From: an uncultured Clostridia bacterium
GTDB lineage: Bacteria; Bacillota; Clostridia; TANB77; CAG-508
DNA: 64,000 nt
Assembly (NCBI GenBank): GCA_934129745.1
Contig: CAKOWZ010000001.1
Coordinates: forward strand, 264,812 to 328,811
Direction of reading: 5' to 3'
The notes under the pieces were generated by a model. It saw nothing but the letters and a program-made list of their open reading frames with translations. It made no database searches and was not told the DNA's origin. This document shows positions 13,533 through 22,296 of this stretch, in pieces (within the stretch, counting starts at the first letter, position 1; each line of letters opens with the position of its first letter). The position numbers and the translations under genes are program-made.

Positions 13533-14771
13533 TTAAGGTTGTTCACCTAAAGTAAGCTTAATATCCTCATATTTAGAATTTCTATAAACTTTTAAAGAAA
13601 CAGTATCTCCAATTTTATGAGAATTTTTTATTTCATTTAATTCATCCATAGTTTTAATTTCTTTTCCATCAATTTCAGTAATAATATCATAAGCTTTTAA
13701 ACCAGCTTTTTCAGCTGCAGAAAATTGTTCAACAGAAACAATATAAACACCCTCAACTAGATTATATTGTTTAGCAAGTTTTTCATCAATATCTCTACCT
13801 GAAATTCCGATATAAGGCCTTTTTACTTTTCCTTCTGAAATTAATTGTTCATAAATATCAATAGTTGAATTTATAGGAATAGCAAAACCAATTCCTTCAA
13901 TTCCTGTTCCTGAAAGTTTTAAAGTATTAATTCCTATAACTTCTCCTTTTGAGTTTATCAAAGCTCCACCACTATTTCCAGAATTGATTGCAGCATCAGT
14001 TTGAATTACTGTATAATTTTTACCATCTGATTCAATTATTCTACTTTTAGCACTTATAATTCCTGCTGTTACTGTACTATCCATTCCTAAAGGACTTCCA
14101 ATTGCCATTGAAAATTCTCCAACTTGTATTGAATCAGAATCACCAAGTGTTGCAGCATGTAAATCAGTTTTATCAATTTTTATTACTGCTAAATCAGTTG
14201 TAGCATCTGTTCCAACAATTTTTGCATCATAAATTGTTTCATCATTATATAATTTTACTGTAACTTTGTTAGCTTCACTAACTTCATAAAATGATGATGT
14301 TGAAGTTGTATTAACAACATGATTATTTGTTAAGATATAGCCATCTTCAGAAATTATTACACCTGAACCTGTTGCTGATGCTGTTGATTGCATTGAGTAT
14401 CCATAATATGGAGAATTTACTGTGTATTCAACAGTAATTCCTACAATTGATGGTAATACTTTGTTTGCTGCATAAATTCCTGTATCAGAATAATTTTCTA
14501 GAGAAACTAAATTTGTATTAACAACTTGTTGAGTTTCTTTTGAAGAATTTGATTTATCATTTTCTTCAGATGTAGTAGTAGATTGGGAATTTATTCCTAA
14601 AGCTTCTTTTGTTTTATCTTGAATTATTGGAAATTTTATAAATATTCCTAGAACTAGGATTGTTCCTAATAGTCCTGAGGTAAATGGTACTAAAATACCT
14701 TTGAAAAATCCTATTTTTTGTTTTGACTTTGGATTTGAAGGTACTGTTTTAAAAAATTCATTATCATCCAT
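13533..14771 (-). CDS. htrA: HtrA/DegP-type membrane-anchored serine protease
   Basis: A surface quality-control protease with a single N-terminal membrane segment (about residues 20-43), a Ser/Thr/Asn-rich linker, a trypsin-like domain and one C-terminal PDZ domain; 412 residues in all. The catalytic triad is visible as His in ILTNNHVV, Asp in TDLAVIKI and Ser in INSGNSGGAL. The PDZ part includes RPYIGISG and AAEKAGLKAYDIITEIDG. The start at 14771 (MDDNEFF) has AGGAAGG at a suitable distance; upstream in-frame starts lack support and would add an AT-rich leader. It is transcribed opposite to mazF and the next gene. Confidence 0.93.
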   Translation of the reverse strand: MDDNEFFKTVPSNPKSKQKIGFFKGILVPFTSGLLGTILVLGIFIKFPIIQDKTKEALGINSQSTTTSEENDKSNSSKETQQVVNTNLVSLENYSDTGIYAANKVLPSIVGITVEYTVNSPYYGYSMQSTASATGSGVIISEDGYILTNNHVVNTTSTSSFYEVSEANKVTVKLYNDETIYDAKIVGTDATTDLAVIKIDKTDLHAATLGDSDSIQVGEFSMAIGSPLGMDSTVTAGIISAKSRIIESDGKNYTVIQTDAAINSGNSGGALINSKGEVIGINTLKLSGTGIEGIGFAIPINSTIDIYEQLISEGKVKRPYIGISGRDIDEKLAKQYNLVEGVYIVSVEQFSAAEKAGLKAYDIITEIDGKEIKTMDELNEIKNSHKIGDTVSLKVYRNSKYEDIKLTLGEQP

Positions 14772-14932
14772 AAATATCATTCCTTCCTTTTTTATATAAT
14801 ACCTCAATATGATTATATAATACAAGATTTTTGTGAAAGTTTTGTGAAAAAAATGTGAATATTTGTTGTTGGATAATTTTGAGACATTTGAAAACTGGGT
14901 GATTTTGTTTTGATTTATACACAATTCCACCA

Positions 14933-14961
14933 TTGATTTTTTTTAAAATGTATAATATAAT
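14933..14961 (+). promoter_or_regulatory. Predicted promoter of the pilin-like gene
   Basis: TTGATT (14933-14938), 17 bases, TATAAT (14956-14961). The start of transcription near 14968 argues against translation from ATG 14971 and for ATG 14992. Confidence 0.6.
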
Positions 14962-14991
14962 CCAGAAAAGATGAAAGGAATGAAGTTAAAA

Positions 14992-15613
14992 ATGAATAAT
15001 TATGTACAAAAGGCAAAAAAAAATGATGGAAAAAGTTCAATAAAACTTGTTGTTGCAATTGTTGTAATAGCTGTTGTTGCAGTGTTTGGTATAAGATATG
15101 CATTAGATTTTATAAAAAAGGAAAATGTAAAAGATGTTCAGGCAGATTTATTGCTAGTAAGGGCTAAAATAGAAATTTTAAAAGGGAATAATGGAATGAA
15201 TAAAGATGAAAATCCATTGCTAGGGTATCAGTTAAACCAATTACCAGAAGGAATTGATTTAAAGACTTTTTTTGATAAAAAAGTTATTGATGAAAATGAG
15301 TATGAAAAATACTATTTATTAGATTCACGGATGTTTGGAAAAGCTTGAATTAAATGATTTAGTAAGTAAGTATTCTGGATATTTTATTGTGAATTATGAT
15401 AATTTTGAAGTTATTTATACTGATGGATATGAAAATCAAAATGGAATGTGGTGTTATAAAATAAGTGATTTGGAAAAATCACCTGAACCTGCTAAAGTAG
15501 AACAATCTGGAGAACAAAAACAATCTGAGGAACAGGAAAATAATGGAGAAAATGCGGAAAATAGCGGAGATAAAGCTGAAAACAGTGCAAATACTACTGA
15601 AAATAGTAATTGA
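14992..15613 (+). pseudogene. Membrane-anchored pilin-like protein, split by a +1 frameshift
   Basis: Two frames join into one plausible protein. The first part (to 15348) has a short basic N-terminus, one membrane helix (about residues 17-38) and a helical stretch with PLLGYQLNQLPEGIDL. It runs into a stop shortly after YYLLDSRM. A second frame continues from about 15335 as LEKLELNDLVSKYSGYFIVNY and ends in a Glu/Asn/Ser-rich tail. Removing one T from the TTT at about 15333-15336 restores a continuous frame. The pattern of anchor plus small globular domain resembles clostridial pseudopilin-like proteins, but the family is uncertain. Real mutation, recoding and assembly error are all possible. 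Confidence 0.55.
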
Positions 15614-15630
15614 GAAAAAATTGAATAGGA

Positions 15631-15659
15631 TTGATAATATTTATATAGGAAGATATAAA
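15631..15659 (+). promoter_or_regulatory. Predicted promoter upstream of rnhB
   Basis: TTGATA (15631-15636), a 17-base spacer and TATAAA (15654-15659). The REP-like element at 15706-15758 would then lie in the rnhB leader. Confidence 0.45.
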
Positions 15660-15705
15660 ATATATACTAAATTTATATGAAAAAATTATGGGAACAAAAA
15701 GTAGA

Positions 15706-15758
15706 ATCCGTCCCAGGTTGCACAATGTGTGCAATTGGGACGCGTCCCCAATTGTACA
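15706..15758. repeat. REP-like palindrome (copy 3) in the rnhB leader
   Basis: Contains TTGCACAATGTGTGCAA and the core TTGGGACGCGTCCCCAA, with a left half-copy GTCCC. It ends 15 bases before the rnhB start, closer to a start codon than the other copies, so its hairpin could affect ribosome access. Confidence 0.75.
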
Positions 15759-15773
15759 GAAAGGATAATTATT

Positions 15774-16412
15774 ATGAAAGAAAAAGAACTATTAAGATTA
15801 CAAGAGTTGAAAAAGATAGAAGAAGATATATATGAACATGGTAATGTAAAATATATTTGTGGAATAGATGAGGCTGGACGTGGACCTCTTGCTGGGCCTG
15901 TTGTTGTGGCAAGTGTTGTTATGCCTAGGGATTCTATGATTGAGGGGGTAAATGATTCTAAAAAGGTTTCTGAGAAGAAAAGGGAGAAACTTTATGATGA
16001 GATTATTGAAAATGCTATTAGTTATAGTGTTGGAATTGTTGATCAAAAGGAAATTGATAGGGTTAATATTTTGAATGCTACAAAGGCTGGTTTAACTGAG
16101 TCTGTTAAAGGGTTAAAAATTAGACCTGATATTATTTTGGTTGATGCTTTAAAGGGTATTGATACTTGTGGGGTTCCATATGAGTCTATTATTAAGGGTG
16201 ATGCTAAATGTTATTCTATTGCTGCTGCTTCAATTATTGCTAAAGTTACTAGGGATAGAATTATGAGACAATGGCATGAGATTTATCCAGAATATAATTT
16301 TATTCAACATAAAGGATATGGGACTGCTGCTCATATTGCGGCTATTAAGGAATATGGATTATGTCCTTTACATAGACGTAGTTTTGTTAAAAATATTGTG
16401 GGAGAGGAATGA
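15774..16412 (+). CDS. rnhB: Ribonuclease HII
   Basis: Removes RNA from RNA-DNA hybrids and single ribonucleotides from DNA. The 212-residue protein has the catalytic start of the RNase H fold, CGIDEAGRGPLAGPVV, then VNDSKKVSEKKRE, ILVDALKG, and the C-terminal HKGYGTAAHIAAIKEYG and HRRSFVKN. ATG 15774 follows AAAGGATAATT; in-frame codons further up run through the repeat element. The downstream phosphorylase begins five bases after its stop, indicating an operon. Confidence 0.96.
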   Translation: MKEKELLRLQELKKIEEDIYEHGNVKYICGIDEAGRGPLAGPVVVASVVMPRDSMIEGVNDSKKVSEKKREKLYDEIIENAISYSVGIVDQKEIDRVNILNATKAGLTESVKGLKIRPDIILVDALKGIDTCGVPYESIIKGDAKCYSIAAASIIAKVTRDRIMRQWHEIYPEYNFIQHKGYGTAAHIAAIKEYGLCPLHRRSFVKNIVGEE

Positions 16413-16417
16413 TGTAA

Positions 16418-17722
16418 ATGAATATATTGGAAATAATTGCAAAAAAAAGGGACAAAAAAGAATTGTCAAAACAAGAAATTGAATTTTTTGTTAAAGGATA
16501 TACAGATGGGACAATTACTGATTATCAAGCAGCAGCATTAATAATGGCAATTTATTTAAATGGAATGAATAATGAAGAAATTACAAATTTGACTTTAGCA
16601 ATGGCATATTCTGGAGAAGTTTTAGATTTGTCTAGCCTAGGAGAAAATGTTGTTGATAAACATAGTACAGGTGGAATTGGTGATAAAATTACTTTAATTT
16701 TAATGCCAATTATTGCAGCATTAGGTGTTCCTGTTGCAAAAATGTCAGGAAGGGGTCTTGGTTTTACAGGAGGAACTGTTGATAAATTAGAATCAATACC
16801 TGGTTATAATACTCAGATTTCAGTAGATGAATTTATTGAAAATGTTAAAAAAATTGGAATAAGTTTAATGGGACAAACTCTAAATTTAGCACCAGCTGAT
16901 AAGAAAATATATGCATTAAGAGATTCAATAAGTTGTGTTGAAAATATTCCATTAATTGCATCAAGTATAATGAGTAAAAAAATAGCTTCAGGTGCTAATA
17001 AAATTGTTTTGGAAGTAACTGTTGGAAATGGTGCTTTTATGAAAAATATGGAAGATGCAAAAAAATTATCTGAAACAATGATTAATATTGGAAAATTAGC
17101 AGGTAAAGAAACAGTTTGTATTTTAACAAATATGGATGAACCTCTAGGATATTCAATTGGAAATACTTTAGAAGTAATAGAAGCAATTGAAGCTCTTCAA
17201 GGTGATATGGAAGATGATGTTAAACAAGTTGTTTTAGAGCTAGGAAGCTATATGATTAAATTATCAGGTAATGGTGATGATATTGAAGAAAATAAAAAAA
17301 GAATGATGGAATGTATTGATAGTGGAGAAGCATATATGAAATTTTTGGAATTGATTGAAAATCAGGGAGGAGATGTTTCATATATTAATGATGAATCATT
17401 ATTTGAAAATGCTAAATTTATAATACCTGTTTATTCTGAAAAATCAGGTTATATTGAAAAAATTCAAGCTGAAGAATTAGGAAAAATTTCATGTAATCTT
17501 GGTGCTGGTAGGGTTAGAAAAGAAGATGTGATTGATAATCAGGTTGGATTAATTATTAATAAAAAAATTGGTGATGAAGTTCAAAAAGGTGAAATTATTG
17601 GAATTATTCATGCTAATGATGAAGAAAAAATGAAAGAGGCTATTGATAAATTTGGTAAATGCTTTAGTATTAGTGAAAATTTTGTGGAAAAGCCTAAAGT
17701 GATTTTAGGAATTATGGATTGA
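16418..17722 (+). CDS. Pyrimidine-nucleoside (thymidine) phosphorylase
   Basis: Splits thymidine, deoxyuridine or uridine with phosphate to the base and (deoxy)ribose-1-phosphate in nucleoside salvage. The 434-residue protein has the glycosyltransferase family 3 signatures VDKHSTGGIGDKI and SGRGLGFTGGTVDKLES, the lysine/serine substrate region AL-RDSIS, and the C-terminal alpha/beta domain with NLGAGRVRKEDVID. The length matches B. subtilis Pdp and E. coli DeoA (about 430-440). The ribosome site GGGAGAGGAATG lies within the end of rnhB. Thymidine-specific and broad-specificity members cannot be told apart here. Confidence 0.93.
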   Translation: MNILEIIAKKRDKKELSKQEIEFFVKGYTDGTITDYQAAALIMAIYLNGMNNEEITNLTLAMAYSGEVLDLSSLGENVVDKHSTGGIGDKITLILMPIIAALGVPVAKMSGRGLGFTGGTVDKLESIPGYNTQISVDEFIENVKKIGISLMGQTLNLAPADKKIYALRDSISCVENIPLIASSIMSKKIASGANKIVLEVTVGNGAFMKNMEDAKKLSETMINIGKLAGKETVCILTNMDEPLGYSIGNTLEVIEAIEALQGDMEDDVKQVVLELGSYMIKLSGNGDDIEENKKRMMECIDSGEAYMKFLELIENQGGDVSYINDESLFENAKFIIPVYSEKSGYIEKIQAEELGKISCNLGAGRVRKEDVIDNQVGLIINKKIGDEVQKGEIIGIIHANDEEKMKEAIDKFGKCFSISENFVEKPKVILGIMD

Positions 17723-17747
17723 CATTTAATTATACATACTATAAAAT
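17719..17747 (+). promoter_or_regulatory. Predicted promoter of the SpoVD-like gene
   Basis: TTGACA (17719-17724), overlapping the phosphorylase stop codon, with TAAAAT (17742-17747) after 17 bases; TATAAA at 17740 is an alternative with a short spacer. Confidence 0.5.
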
Positions 17748-17783
17748 ATTTTTAATATTAAACTATAGAAAAGATGGTGAGAC

Positions 17784-20318
17784 ATGACGTCAAACAATAA
17801 GAAAAAAAAGATAAATAAAAATAAAGAACAGGCTAGAAAAAAGGCTATTCAAAAAGTACAAAAGAAAATAAGTAAAGAAAAAAATAAAAAAGTAAGTGCA
17901 GAAAGAAACAAGAAAAAAAGAATAGCAGCTAAAAGGGCAAAAGAAAGATTGCAAAGATTAAAAAGAAATGAAGAGATAAGAAGAAATGGTGAAATAGGAA
18001 GATATGAAGAAATAAATGAATTTGAGGAAACAAAAAGAAATGACAAAACTAAAAGAGAGAAAAACAAAAAAGATAGAATACATGATAAAAATGATAACTC
18101 AAATAAATTAGGACAATCAAAAAGGTTATTTTTTTTCATTGTGTTAGTTGTATTTTTATTAATAACACTTATATTTAGAATAGGATATCTTCAATTTGTA
18201 AGAGGTCCAGAATTGAAAGAAGCGGCAACAAAACAACAAACAACAAGCAGAATTATAAGCCCAAATAGAGGAGCAATTTATGATTCAACAGGAAAACCTC
18301 TTGCAATAAGTGCTAAAGTTGATACAGTTACAATTAATCCAAGCAAATTTATTGTTGAGGATTCTCCAGAAAAAACTGCAGAATTGCAACAAAAAGTAGC
18401 AAAAGCTTTTTCAGAGATTTTTGAACTTGATTATAATGATGTATATGCAAAAGTGACAAGTACAAGTGCTGTTCAAACTATAGTTAAAAAAGTTGAGGAA
18501 GATAAGATTAATAAACTAAAACAATGGATGAATGAAAATGAAGTTACAACTGGAATTAATATTGATACAGATACAAAAAGATATTATTATTATAATAATT
18601 TAGCATCAAATTTAATAGGATTTTGTGGTAATGATAATCAAGGTTTAGCAGGAATTGAATATTACTGGAATTCAGTATTAACAGGAACTCCAGGAAAAAT
18701 AACAACATCACAAGATGCTGTACAAGATATAATCTCAAGTAATGATGAAAATTATATTCCAGCACAAAATGGAAGTAATATAACATTAACAATAGATTAT
18801 AATATTCAAACAATAGCAGAAAAATACCTAAAACAAGCAGTTGCAGATAATAATTGTAAACGTGGTGGAAATATTATTGTAATGGATCCAAGTACTGGAG
18901 ATATTTTGGCAATGGCATCATATCCAGATTATAATTTAAATGAACCATTTTCTCCAAATGAAAAATTGTCTAAAGATTGGGAATCTATGTCATCATCTGC
19001 AAGAAGTTCAGCATTACAAAACATGTGGCGAAATCCTGCTGTTTCAAATACATATGAACCAGGTTCAGTTTTTAAAGTATTAGTTGCAGCAATTGGTTTA
19101 GAAGAGAATTTGGTTGAAACAGACACACCAGGAATTTTCTCATGTAATGGTTTACAAGATATTTATGGTACAATAATAAAATGTGCAAAAACATCAGGAC
19201 ATGGATATCAATCTTTAAGAGAAGCATTAGAACATTCATGTAACCCTGCATTTATGCAATTAGGTGCAAAAATTGGAAAAGATATTTTATATAAATATTT
19301 TGAAGCATTTGGATTATTTGATAAAACAGGAATTGCAACATCAGGTGAAGCAGTAGGAACATTCCATAGTTTAGATAAAGTTGGACCTGTTGAACTTGCA
19401 ACAATTTCATTTGGTCAAAGATTTACAATTACACCTTTACAAATGATTACAGCTGTTAGTGCTATTGCAAATGATGGTGTATTAATGCAACCAAGAATTG
19501 TAAAATCTATTGAAAATACTGATACTGGAACTATTACAACTGTTGAACCAAAATCTGTAAGACAAGTTGTATCAGCTGAAACAGCAGAACAGGTGAGAAG
19601 TATGATGGAATCAGTTGTTGTTGAAGGTGGAGGAAAATATGGACAAGTTGCAGGATATAGTATTGGCGGAAAAACTGGTACATCAGAACCATCACCTGGA
19701 AAAGAAGAAGAAGGAAATGTAGCATCATTTCTTGCAATTGCACCTGTTGAAAATACAAAAGTATCTGTTTTATTAACTTTATATGGTCCTAATGAAAGTA
19801 ATAATTATGGTGGACAAATTGCAGCACCAGTTGTTGCACAAGTATTATCAGAAGTATTACCATATTTAGAAATACCTTCAAATAATTCTACAATTACAAC
19901 AACTCCAACAGATCCATATAATAGTTTACAAACAAGTAAATTACCTGATGTTAGAAATAAAACTGTATCAGAAGCAAAAAAAGTGCTTGAAAATGCAGGA
20001 TTTAAGTTTAATACAACAAGTGATGATGATTCAATTGTTACTGAACAAGTTCCAAAACCAGGAACTGATTTATTGAAAGGTGCTGTTGTTAAATTATATT
20101 CAAGTAAAAATAATGACAGAATTTCTGTACAAGTTCCATCACTTAAGGGACTTACAGCTGTTAAAGCTAAAAATACTTTGTTAAACTTGAATTTGAATGT
20201 GAAAATTGTTGGGTCTGGCAAAGTTGTAAGTCAAGATCCAATTGCTGGAACTAACTTAGAAGAAGGTAGTGTGATTACTATTAATTTACAAGATGAATTA
20301 GAGGCAGGATCACATTAA
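17784..20318 (+). CDS. Class B penicillin-binding protein with two PASTA domains (SpoVD/FtsI type)
   Basis: A transpeptidase that cross-links peptidoglycan at division or in the spore cortex. In its 844 residues: a very basic cytoplasmic region (1-113, mostly Lys/Arg/Glu), one membrane segment (about 115-137), the PBP dimerisation domain (about 155-330), and the transpeptidase domain with S428-V-F-K431, SCNPA and K630-T-G632. Two PASTA domains follow, from about 715 (LPDVRNKTVSEAKKVLENAG) and 780 (VPSLKGLTAVKAKNTLLNLN). SpoVD and FtsI homologues are usually 600-750 residues; the long charged N-terminus is the excess. C-terminal PASTA repeats fit SpoVD or Gram-positive PBP2X-like proteins. The start ATG 17784 follows GGTGAG. 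Confidence 0.9.
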   Translation: MTSNNKKKKINKNKEQARKKAIQKVQKKISKEKNKKVSAERNKKKRIAAKRAKERLQRLKRNEEIRRNGEIGRYEEINEFEETKRNDKTKREKNKKDRIHDKNDNSNKLGQSKRLFFFIVLVVFLLITLIFRIGYLQFVRGPELKEAATKQQTTSRIISPNRGAIYDSTGKPLAISAKVDTVTINPSKFIVEDSPEKTAELQQKVAKAFSEIFELDYNDVYAKVTSTSAVQTIVKKVEEDKINKLKQWMNENEVTTGINIDTDTKRYYYYNNLASNLIGFCGNDNQGLAGIEYYWNSVLTGTPGKITTSQDAVQDIISSNDENYIPAQNGSNITLTIDYNIQTIAEKYLKQAVADNNCKRGGNIIVMDPSTGDILAMASYPDYNLNEPFSPNEKLSKDWESMSSSARSSALQNMWRNPAVSNTYEPGSVFKVLVAAIGLEENLVETDTPGIFSCNGLQDIYGTIIKCAKTSGHGYQSLREALEHSCNPAFMQLGAKIGKDILYKYFEAFGLFDKTGIATSGEAVGTFHSLDKVGPVELATISFGQRFTITPLQMITAVSAIANDGVLMQPRIVKSIENTDTGTITTVEPKSVRQVVSAETAEQVRSMMESVVVEGGGKYGQVAGYSIGGKTGTSEPSPGKEEEGNVASFLAIAPVENTKVSVLLTLYGPNESNNYGGQIAAPVVAQVLSEVLPYLEIPSNNSTITTTPTDPYNSLQTSKLPDVRNKTVSEAKKVLENAGFKFNTTSDDDSIVTEQVPKPGTDLLKGAVVKLYSSKNNDRISVQVPSLKGLTAVKAKNTLLNLNLNVKIVGSGKVVSQDPIAGTNLEEGSVITINLQDELEAGSH

Positions 20319-20345
20319 AAGTTTAGAGTTGTGTGTGGTCGTTGC

Positions 20346-20641
20346 AAATAAAGAAATTCGCGGCTATTATCTGAGAAACTTAGAATGATTGGTCTCACAA
20401 ATAAATAAGAGAAGAGTGGTATAATTACATTCCGCAGACTTGCTGGCTCGGCTTTGTTAAAAAGCAAAAGGTATTTTGGTAACGTTAAATATTTATGTAT
20501 TGATATACCTTTTGCGGTTTTTAACAAACCTTGCCAAACTGCGCGTCTGTGCTCCATCGTAATTATACCACTCTTCTCTTATTTATTTGTGAGACCAATC
20601 ATTCTAAGTTTCTCAGATAATAGCCGCGAATTTCTTTATTT
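20346..20641. mobile_element. MITE-like foldback element with 82-base inverted repeats
   Basis: Left arm 20347-20428 and right arm 20560-20640 are reverse complements with a single extra A in the left arm. The interior (20429-20559) pairs again, imperfectly, through AAAAGCAAAAGGTAT and its near-complement around 20506-20530, so the whole 296 bases can form one long hairpin. Weaker symmetry continues outward to about 20325 and 20665, reaching into the last codons of the SpoVB-like gene. There is no transposase, and short reading frames inside are only products of the repeat. No clear target duplication was found. It separates two convergent genes. Confidence 0.75.
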
Positions 20642-21994
20642 TCAATGACTCCCACACAATTCACGCGCTAAAACATAAAAACTTAATCCACAATTCAAAA
20701 TTTCACTAAAATAAATTGTAAAAACATATCCCAAAACACCAAATTTAGGTATTAAAACTATAATCAAAAAAATACCAGAAACTAAATCAATAATATTAAT
20801 TTTCAAAACAGTCACATGTTTATCTAACCCTTTTAAAATTGCATCAACTATATTATCAATATACATAAATGGAATTAATGGTGCAAGAATTTGAACATAT
20901 TTTGTAACATTAGATGACTTATAAATCAATTCACTTAATTGTGAAGCAAATATAAATATAACTGATGATATTATTAATGAAAAAAACAATGTATATTTTA
21001 AAGCTTTTTTAGTAATTTTCGATATTTGCAAGTTTTGTGAACGTGCCTTAAATTCAGTAAATTCAGGAATAAGCAAATTTGCAAAAGCAAGTATTATGAT
21101 ATTTGGAAATAAAACCAAAGGCATTGCCATTCCTGAAACCAATCCATAATTTGCAAGTGCTTGATTACAATTATTTCCACTTTTCTCAAGATTTATTGGT
21201 ATTAAAACTTGTTTTATTGTAGATAATCCAGAACGAACAAATGATGTTAATCCAACTGGAATTGTAATTTCTAAAAATCTTTTTTCAAAAGAAAATTTAT
21301 TATTTCTGTGTAAAGTTATTGGCTTTTTTGAAATATCAAGTTTGTATAATATATATATGTAAAAAAATGAAATTATTTCCGAAATTATGTTACCAAGAAT
21401 AAGTGAAATACATATATATTCAAGTCCACATGGCATAAAATAATTTAAAAAACTTGATATGAAAAATACTTTTAATAATTGCTCTAATATCTGGTCTGAT
21501 GCAGGTTTTATGGCATTTCTAAGTGCTGTAAAATAACCTGATAAACATGATGACATTGAGATAAATGGAAGTGAAATTGAAATTATGTAAAAAGGAATAG
21601 GTGTTATTTTACTATGAAGCCATGTTTTACAGATTAGTGGTGCAGATATTATTAAAAGAAAACTTGAAAATCCGCTAAATATTAAGCAAAAAATTAAACA
21701 TTTTCTAATAATCTTTTTTATATTTTCATAGTATATAGGTTTTGTGTTAGAGATTTCTTCTGTTATAATTTTTGTAGTTGCAAGATTTACTCCAGATAAT
21801 GCAATTGTTATTGCAAAAAAATAGACTGACATTACAAGTCCATATAAACCAACTGCTTCAGCTCCTATTTTTTGTGAGATGTATGAATTGAAAAACATTC
21901 CAATACATCTGAGTATTAATGAAGTTAAGCTTAGAATTATTCCATTTATAAAAAAATTTTTTAAAGTGGTATGTGTATGTGTTTTAAAAATCAT
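20642..21994 (-). CDS. SpoVB/MurJ-like polysaccharide flippase (MOP superfamily)
   Basis: A 450-residue membrane protein with about 12-14 hydrophobic helices of the MATE/MOP (polysaccharide transporter) superfamily. The N-terminal block IGAEAVGLYGLVMSVYFFAITIALSGVNLA is close to B. subtilis SpoVB, a lipid II flippase-like protein required for spore cortex, and is also found in vegetative YtgP-type flippases. The ATG at 21994 has no good ribosome site nearby; AGAAAGGA occurs further up, separated by an inverted repeat (AATCAATTA/TAATTGATT), so the true start is unsure. Its last codons (ELCGSH-stop) fall within the outer edge of the foldback element, so the natural C-terminus may have been replaced. 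Confidence 0.82.
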   Translation of the reverse strand: MIFKTHTHTTLKNFFINGIILSLTSLILRCIGMFFNSYISQKIGAEAVGLYGLVMSVYFFAITIALSGVNLATTKIITEEISNTKPIYYENIKKIIRKCLIFCLIFSGFSSFLLIISAPLICKTWLHSKITPIPFYIISISLPFISMSSCLSGYFTALRNAIKPASDQILEQLLKVFFISSFLNYFMPCGLEYICISLILGNIISEIISFFYIYILYKLDISKKPITLHRNNKFSFEKRFLEITIPVGLTSFVRSGLSTIKQVLIPINLEKSGNNCNQALANYGLVSGMAMPLVLFPNIIILAFANLLIPEFTEFKARSQNLQISKITKKALKYTLFFSLIISSVIFIFASQLSELIYKSSNVTKYVQILAPLIPFMYIDNIVDAILKGLDKHVTVLKINIIDLVSGIFLIIVLIPKFGVLGYVFTIYFSEILNCGLSFYVLARELCGSH

Positions 21995-22296
21995 TGTGGT
22001 GTTCTATAATCAATTATATAAAAATATTAAACTATTTAATTGATTCCTTTCTTATAAATTTTTATTGTAATATTTATAATAAATATGTTTTAATAATTAT
22101 ATTTGGTAAAATAAAAAATATGTTTATTTGTTAAAATGCAAAAGAATATTTATTGTTGATTAATAAAAAACTCTTCTATTTTAAAAATTAATATGATATA
22201 ATCAAAAAAATGAAAAGCAACTATATAGAGAAATAAAAAAAAAACTTTATAACAATGTTGGCAAAATTGCTAAAATAGAAAGGAAGGAAGCCTAAA
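21995..22296. other. AT-rich intergenic region between divergent genes
   Basis: No gene of convincing length. It contains the rightward promoter listed separately and an inverted repeat AATCAATTA/TAATTGATT near 22009-22047 that would lie in the leader of the leftward SpoVB-like gene. Nothing else is recognised. Confidence 0.6.
22174..22202 (+). promoter_or_regulatory. Extended -10 promoter of the nucleosidase gene
   Basis: TGATATAAT at 22194-22202 is a perfect TATAAT with a TGn extension. The -35 position (22174-22179, TTCTAT) is weak, as is common for extended -10 promoters. Confidence 0.5.

Noticed and set aside
15335..15360. Programmed +1 frameshifting in the pilin-like gene
   Set aside because: The site only faintly resembles the RF2 type and lacks a matching internal Shine-Dalgarno sequence; a plain indel is simpler.
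20315..20648. Two short open frames with the same peptide on opposite strands
   Set aside because: Both are produced by the inverted repeats of the foldback element and overlap only repeat sequence.
22009..22047. Hairpin-bridged ribosome site for the SpoVB-like gene, as proposed for rodA
   Set aside because: The inverted repeat is shorter, the loop longer, and 13 bases remain to the ATG, so the case is too weak to claim.
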